Shown: piece after piece, positions 3,997 through 6,041 of the stretch
Position numbering within the stretch: the stretch's first letter is position 1
Layout: the number at the start of each line of letters is the position of its first letter
Assembly (NCBI GenBank): GCA_025453375.1
Contig: JALOQT010000069.1
Location: 1-6,041 of the forward strand
Source: Phycisphaerales bacterium
Lineage (GTDB): Bacteria; Planctomycetota; Phycisphaerae; Phycisphaerales; UBA1924
Direction of reading: 5' to 3'
DNA: 6,041 nucleotides
The notes under the pieces: model-generated
The model's input: the letters and a program-made list of their open reading frames with translations, nothing else
What the model was told of the DNA's origin: nothing
Databases searched by the model: none
Position numbers and translations under genes: made by a program

Positions 3997-5760
3997 ATGA
4001 GCGCACTTCCTGGCATGACGAGCATTGACCTCTCCGAGACCAAGGGCCGGAAGTTTGGCCGCGTGCTGGCCAAGCTGGGCAAGACCACGCGCGAGCGCGT
4101 GCACGAGGCCCTGGCGATTCAGAAGACCCGGAAGGTGCCCATCGGGCAGTTACTCGTCGAGCTGGGGTACATCACGCCCAAGGACGTGCAGGAGGCGCTG
4201 GCCGCCCTGTCGGGCCTGGGGTTCATGGATCTGACGGGCTTTGAGCCGCCGATGGAGGCGCTGGAGGCGCTGCCGTCCGAGAGCGTCCAGGCATATCAGG
4301 TCGTGCCCGTTGCGTACAACCCGACGAGCAAGCGTCTGCGGATCGCGATGAAGAGCGTGGACAACTTCCGCGCGGTGGACGACCTGAAACTCCTGATGGG
4401 GTTCAACGTCGAGGCTGTCGTCGCCGAGCCGGCGCAGGTTGATGCGCTGATCAAGAAGCACTTCAGCAAGACCGAGAGCGTCGCCGACGTCGTCAGCGAC
4501 CTGGGCAAGGACGAAAAGCTCGCCAAGCTGGCCAAGGCCGCGGGCGGGAGTGACAAGTCGATCGACCTGGACGCCATCGGCGAGATGGCCAGCGACAACA
4601 AGGTCATCAAGCTGCTGAACCTCGTGCTGCTTCAGGCGATCAAGGATCGAGCCAGCGACATTCACTTTGAGCCGTTTGAAGACGAGTTCAAGATGCGGTA
4701 CCGCATCGACGGCGTGCTGTATGAGATGGTCCCGCCGCCGAAGGAGCTTGGCCCGGCGATCACCAGCCGTGTGAAGGTCATGGCGAAGCTGGATATTGCC
4801 GAGCGCCGCCTGCCGCAGGACGGGCGCGTGGAGCTGACCGTCGGCGGTGCGCCGGTGGACCTTCGCGTCAGTGTGCTGCCGACGATGCATGGCGAGAGCG
4901 TCGTGATGCGTGTGCTTGACCGCAGCAACGTGAGCCTGAAGGTCGACCGCATCGGCATGCGCGATGATGACCTGACGATGTTCCGCCGACTGATCAACAA
5001 GCCCAACGGGATCGTGCTGGTGACCGGGCCGACGGGCTCGGGCAAGACGACGACGCTGTACGCCGCGCTGCAGGAACTCAACGACAGCGAGACGAAAGTG
5101 CTGACCGCTGAGGACCCGGTGGAATACGACATCGACGGCCTGTGCCAGGTGCAGGTGAATAACGAAGTCGAACTGACGTTTGCCAAGGCGCTGCGCAGCT
5201 TCCTGCGTCAAGATCCGGATGTGATTCTGGTCGGCGAAATTCGCGACCTGGAGACGGCGGAGATTGCGATTCAGGCGAGCCTGACGGGCCACTTGGTGCT
5301 CAGCACGCTGCACACCAATGACGCGCCGTCGAGCATCATCCGTCTGGTGGACCTGGGTGTCGAGCCGTTCCTGCTGACGGCGACGCTCGAAGGCGTGGTG
5401 GCCCAGCGCCTGTGCCGAACGATCTGCCCGAAGTGCAAGACGGCCTACACGCCCAGCGAAGAGGAACTGATGGAACTGCAACTGCGTCCGGAGGACGTGG
5501 TGGGCAAGCAGTTCTTCCGCGGCAAGGGGTGCGACAGTTGCTATGGCTCGGGATATCGCGGGCGTATGGCGATCTTTGAAATCATGGCGTGCGATGACAC
5601 GATGCGCGACATGATCATGAAGAAGGCCAGCACGAATCAGTTGCGGAGCTACTCGCGCGGTCGCGGCATGCGGACGCTGCGCGAGTGCGGCTTGCTGGCG
5701 ATCTATGAGGGGCAGACGACGATCGACGAACTGCTGCGCGAGACCATCGCGGAGGATTGA
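3997..5760 (+). CDS. GspE/PilB-family type IV pilus or type II secretion assembly ATPase
   Basis: A hexameric cytoplasmic ATPase that powers pilin polymerisation or type II secretion at the inner membrane. It has 587 residues, a usual length. The N-domain has two 24-residue MshEN-like motifs (19-42 and 48-71) five residues apart, then the rest of the T2SSE_N fold to about 156 and a linker to about 200. The N2 domain follows (ASDIHFEP at 220-227, Arg234/Arg236 in RYRIDG, ERRLPQDGR at 269-277). The ATPase core has Walker A GPTGSGKTT (344-352, Lys350), the Asp box AEDPVE (371-376), Walker B LVGEIRD with catalytic Glu414, and the His box GHLVLSTLHTND (His432, His439). A zinc element uses Cys477/Cys480 and Cys512/Cys515. 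The frame is open back to ATG 3937, but conservation begins after 3997, where AGAGG sits 11 bases upstream; ATG 4015 is an alternative. All catalytic parts are intact. PilB versus GspE cannot be settled without neighbours. PilT is less likely given the N-domain and cysteines. Confidence 0.95.
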   Translation: MSALPGMTSIDLSETKGRKFGRVLAKLGKTTRERVHEALAIQKTRKVPIGQLLVELGYITPKDVQEALAALSGLGFMDLTGFEPPMEALEALPSESVQAYQVVPVAYNPTSKRLRIAMKSVDNFRAVDDLKLLMGFNVEAVVAEPAQVDALIKKHFSKTESVADVVSDLGKDEKLAKLAKAAGGSDKSIDLDAIGEMASDNKVIKLLNLVLLQAIKDRASDIHFEPFEDEFKMRYRIDGVLYEMVPPPKELGPAITSRVKVMAKLDIAERRLPQDGRVELTVGGAPVDLRVSVLPTMHGESVVMRVLDRSNVSLKVDRIGMRDDDLTMFRRLINKPNGIVLVTGPTGSGKTTTLYAALQELNDSETKVLTAEDPVEYDIDGLCQVQVNNEVELTFAKALRSFLRQDPDVILVGEIRDLETAEIAIQASLTGHLVLSTLHTNDAPSSIIRLVDLGVEPFLLTATLEGVVAQRLCRTICPKCKTAYTPSEEELMELQLRPEDVVGKQFFRGKGCDSCYGSGYRGRMAIFEIMACDDTMRDMIMKKASTNQLRSYSRGRGMRTLRECGLLAIYEGQTTIDELLRETIAED

Positions 5761-5890
5761 TCAGAGACGTGAGACGCGGAGTAGGTCGCGGCTGGAGAGT
5801 GCGTGTTGGCGGCGTGGTGTGTGTGTACGTGATACCGGGTTGAGGTGGTGTGGTGTATTCTAGTGCATGTTGAGAACCACGACACTACAG

Positions 5891-5933
5891 AACGTCCGAA
5901 CGCGGCTCAAGCGATCGGAAAGTGAACGTTTTT
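5891..5933 (+). terminator. Terminator-like bulged hairpin with short T-run
   Basis: The inner stem is tccga (5895-5899) with tcgga (5915-5919), one A-A mismatch, then cgc (5901-5903) with gcg (5911-5913) and a ggctcaa loop. Outer bases aacg (5891-5894) can pair with cgtt (5927-5930), leaving a 7-base bulge on the 3' side. The run TTTTT at 5929-5933 follows. It lies 131 bases after the pilus ATPase stop codon. The bulge and short T-run make it an imperfect terminator candidate. Confidence 0.3.
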
Positions 5934-5964
5934 GCCACCATTTTGCTCTATAACACGATTACAC

Positions 5965-5984
5965 TAGTCGAGGAACATCGACTA
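5965..5984. repeat. 7-bp perfect hairpin near the right edge
   Basis: tagtcga (5965-5971) pairs perfectly with tcgacta (5978-5984) around a ggaaca loop. It lies in the low-GC stretch before the window end. No T-run follows. It could be an operator-like dyad or leader hairpin of the next gene. Confidence 0.35.
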
Positions 5985-6041
5985 TTCGCTTGAAAGGCCG
6001 TGTCAGCTGATCTCTGAAGTTTCATCGCAAGGTATGTGAAC

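Larger units (their letters stand above)
5761..6041. other. Non-coding region downstream of the pilus ATPase gene
   Basis: 281 bases with no supported gene. The first part is GT-rich on the + strand (about 5798-5855, including a gtgtgtgtgt run at 5816-5825). Bases 5881-6041 are about 47% GC by hand count, well below the genes, and contain two hairpins (5891-5933 and 5965-5984). A possible start GTG at 6036 follows an AAGG at 6029-6032, but only two codons remain, so a following gene cannot be judged. A weak promoter-like pair TTGGCG (5806-5811) and TGATAC (5830-5835), 18 bases apart, lies in the GT-rich part. Confidence 0.55.

Noticed and set aside
3744..4028. Open frame of 94 codons on the + strand across the gap before the pilus ATPase gene (also 3710-4000 in another frame)
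   Set aside because: The translation is Arg/Gly/Pro-rich, its middle is made by the 11-bp DNA repeat, it has no domain-like pattern, and it runs into the pilus ATPase coding region.
4150..5481. Long minus-strand open frame of 443 codons opposite the pilus ATPase gene
   Set aside because: It is His/Arg/Gln/Leu-rich, as expected for the antisense frame of a GC-rich gene, and the + strand frame has every GspE/PilB motif.
5703..5885. Minus-strand 60-codon frame rich in His and Thr
   Set aside because: It is the complement of the GT-rich tract and overlaps the end of the pilus ATPase gene; no start signal or domain supports it.
5932..5954. Promoter-like TTGCCA with TATAAC, and a sigma-54-like TGCCAC...TTGC
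   Set aside because: The sigma-70-like elements are only 11 bases apart. The sigma-54-like site has GC instead of GG and one base too few between the elements.

Overview
The window is GC-rich DNA (roughly two thirds G+C by eye) that is typical bacterial chromosome. All four convincing genes read on the + strand. A planctomycete, perhaps of the Phycisphaerae type, is my best guess. The reasons are the C/G-ending codons, weak or absent Shine-Dalgarno sequences before most starts, an HDOD-histidine kinase fusion, and a GspE/PilB ATPase with a MshEN-like N-terminus. This is inference from style, not a database match.

Layout. (1) Positions 1-1793: the 3' part of a sensor histidine kinase gene whose beginning lies upstream. 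Its N-terminal remnant looks like the end of an HDOD domain, and its C-terminal half is a complete DHp plus HATPase module. (2) 1794-2099: a non-coding gap with two neighbouring inverted repeats and a small palindrome. (3) 2100-2675: a peroxiredoxin-like (AhpC/TSA_2-type) thioredoxin-fold protein with a CxxC motif. (4) 2712-3653: a cation diffusion facilitator (CDF) metal exporter, 36 bp after gene 3 and probably co-transcribed with it. (5) 3654-3996: a 343-bp gap that opens with a low-GC stretch and then carries several hairpins, a tandem array of 11-bp repeats and a 10-bp duplication. (6) 3997-5760: a full-length GspE/PilB type IV pilus or type II secretion assembly ATPase. (7) 5761-6041: a non-coding tail, first GT-rich, then about 47% GC, with two hairpins and no gene I can support.

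How the genes may relate. The kinase has no response regulator beside it here and is probably an orphan or acts in trans. The redox protein and CDF exporter make a plausible two-gene metal and oxidative-stress unit. The pilus ATPase appears to be separately expressed behind a long structured leader, and its N-terminal motifs suggest possible control by cyclic di-GMP.

I see no CRISPR array, transposase, tRNA, rRNA or defence system. Nothing here is clearly an undescribed system. The most unusual parts are the leader of the pilus ATPase gene and the odd low-complexity and histidine-rich segments in the kinase.
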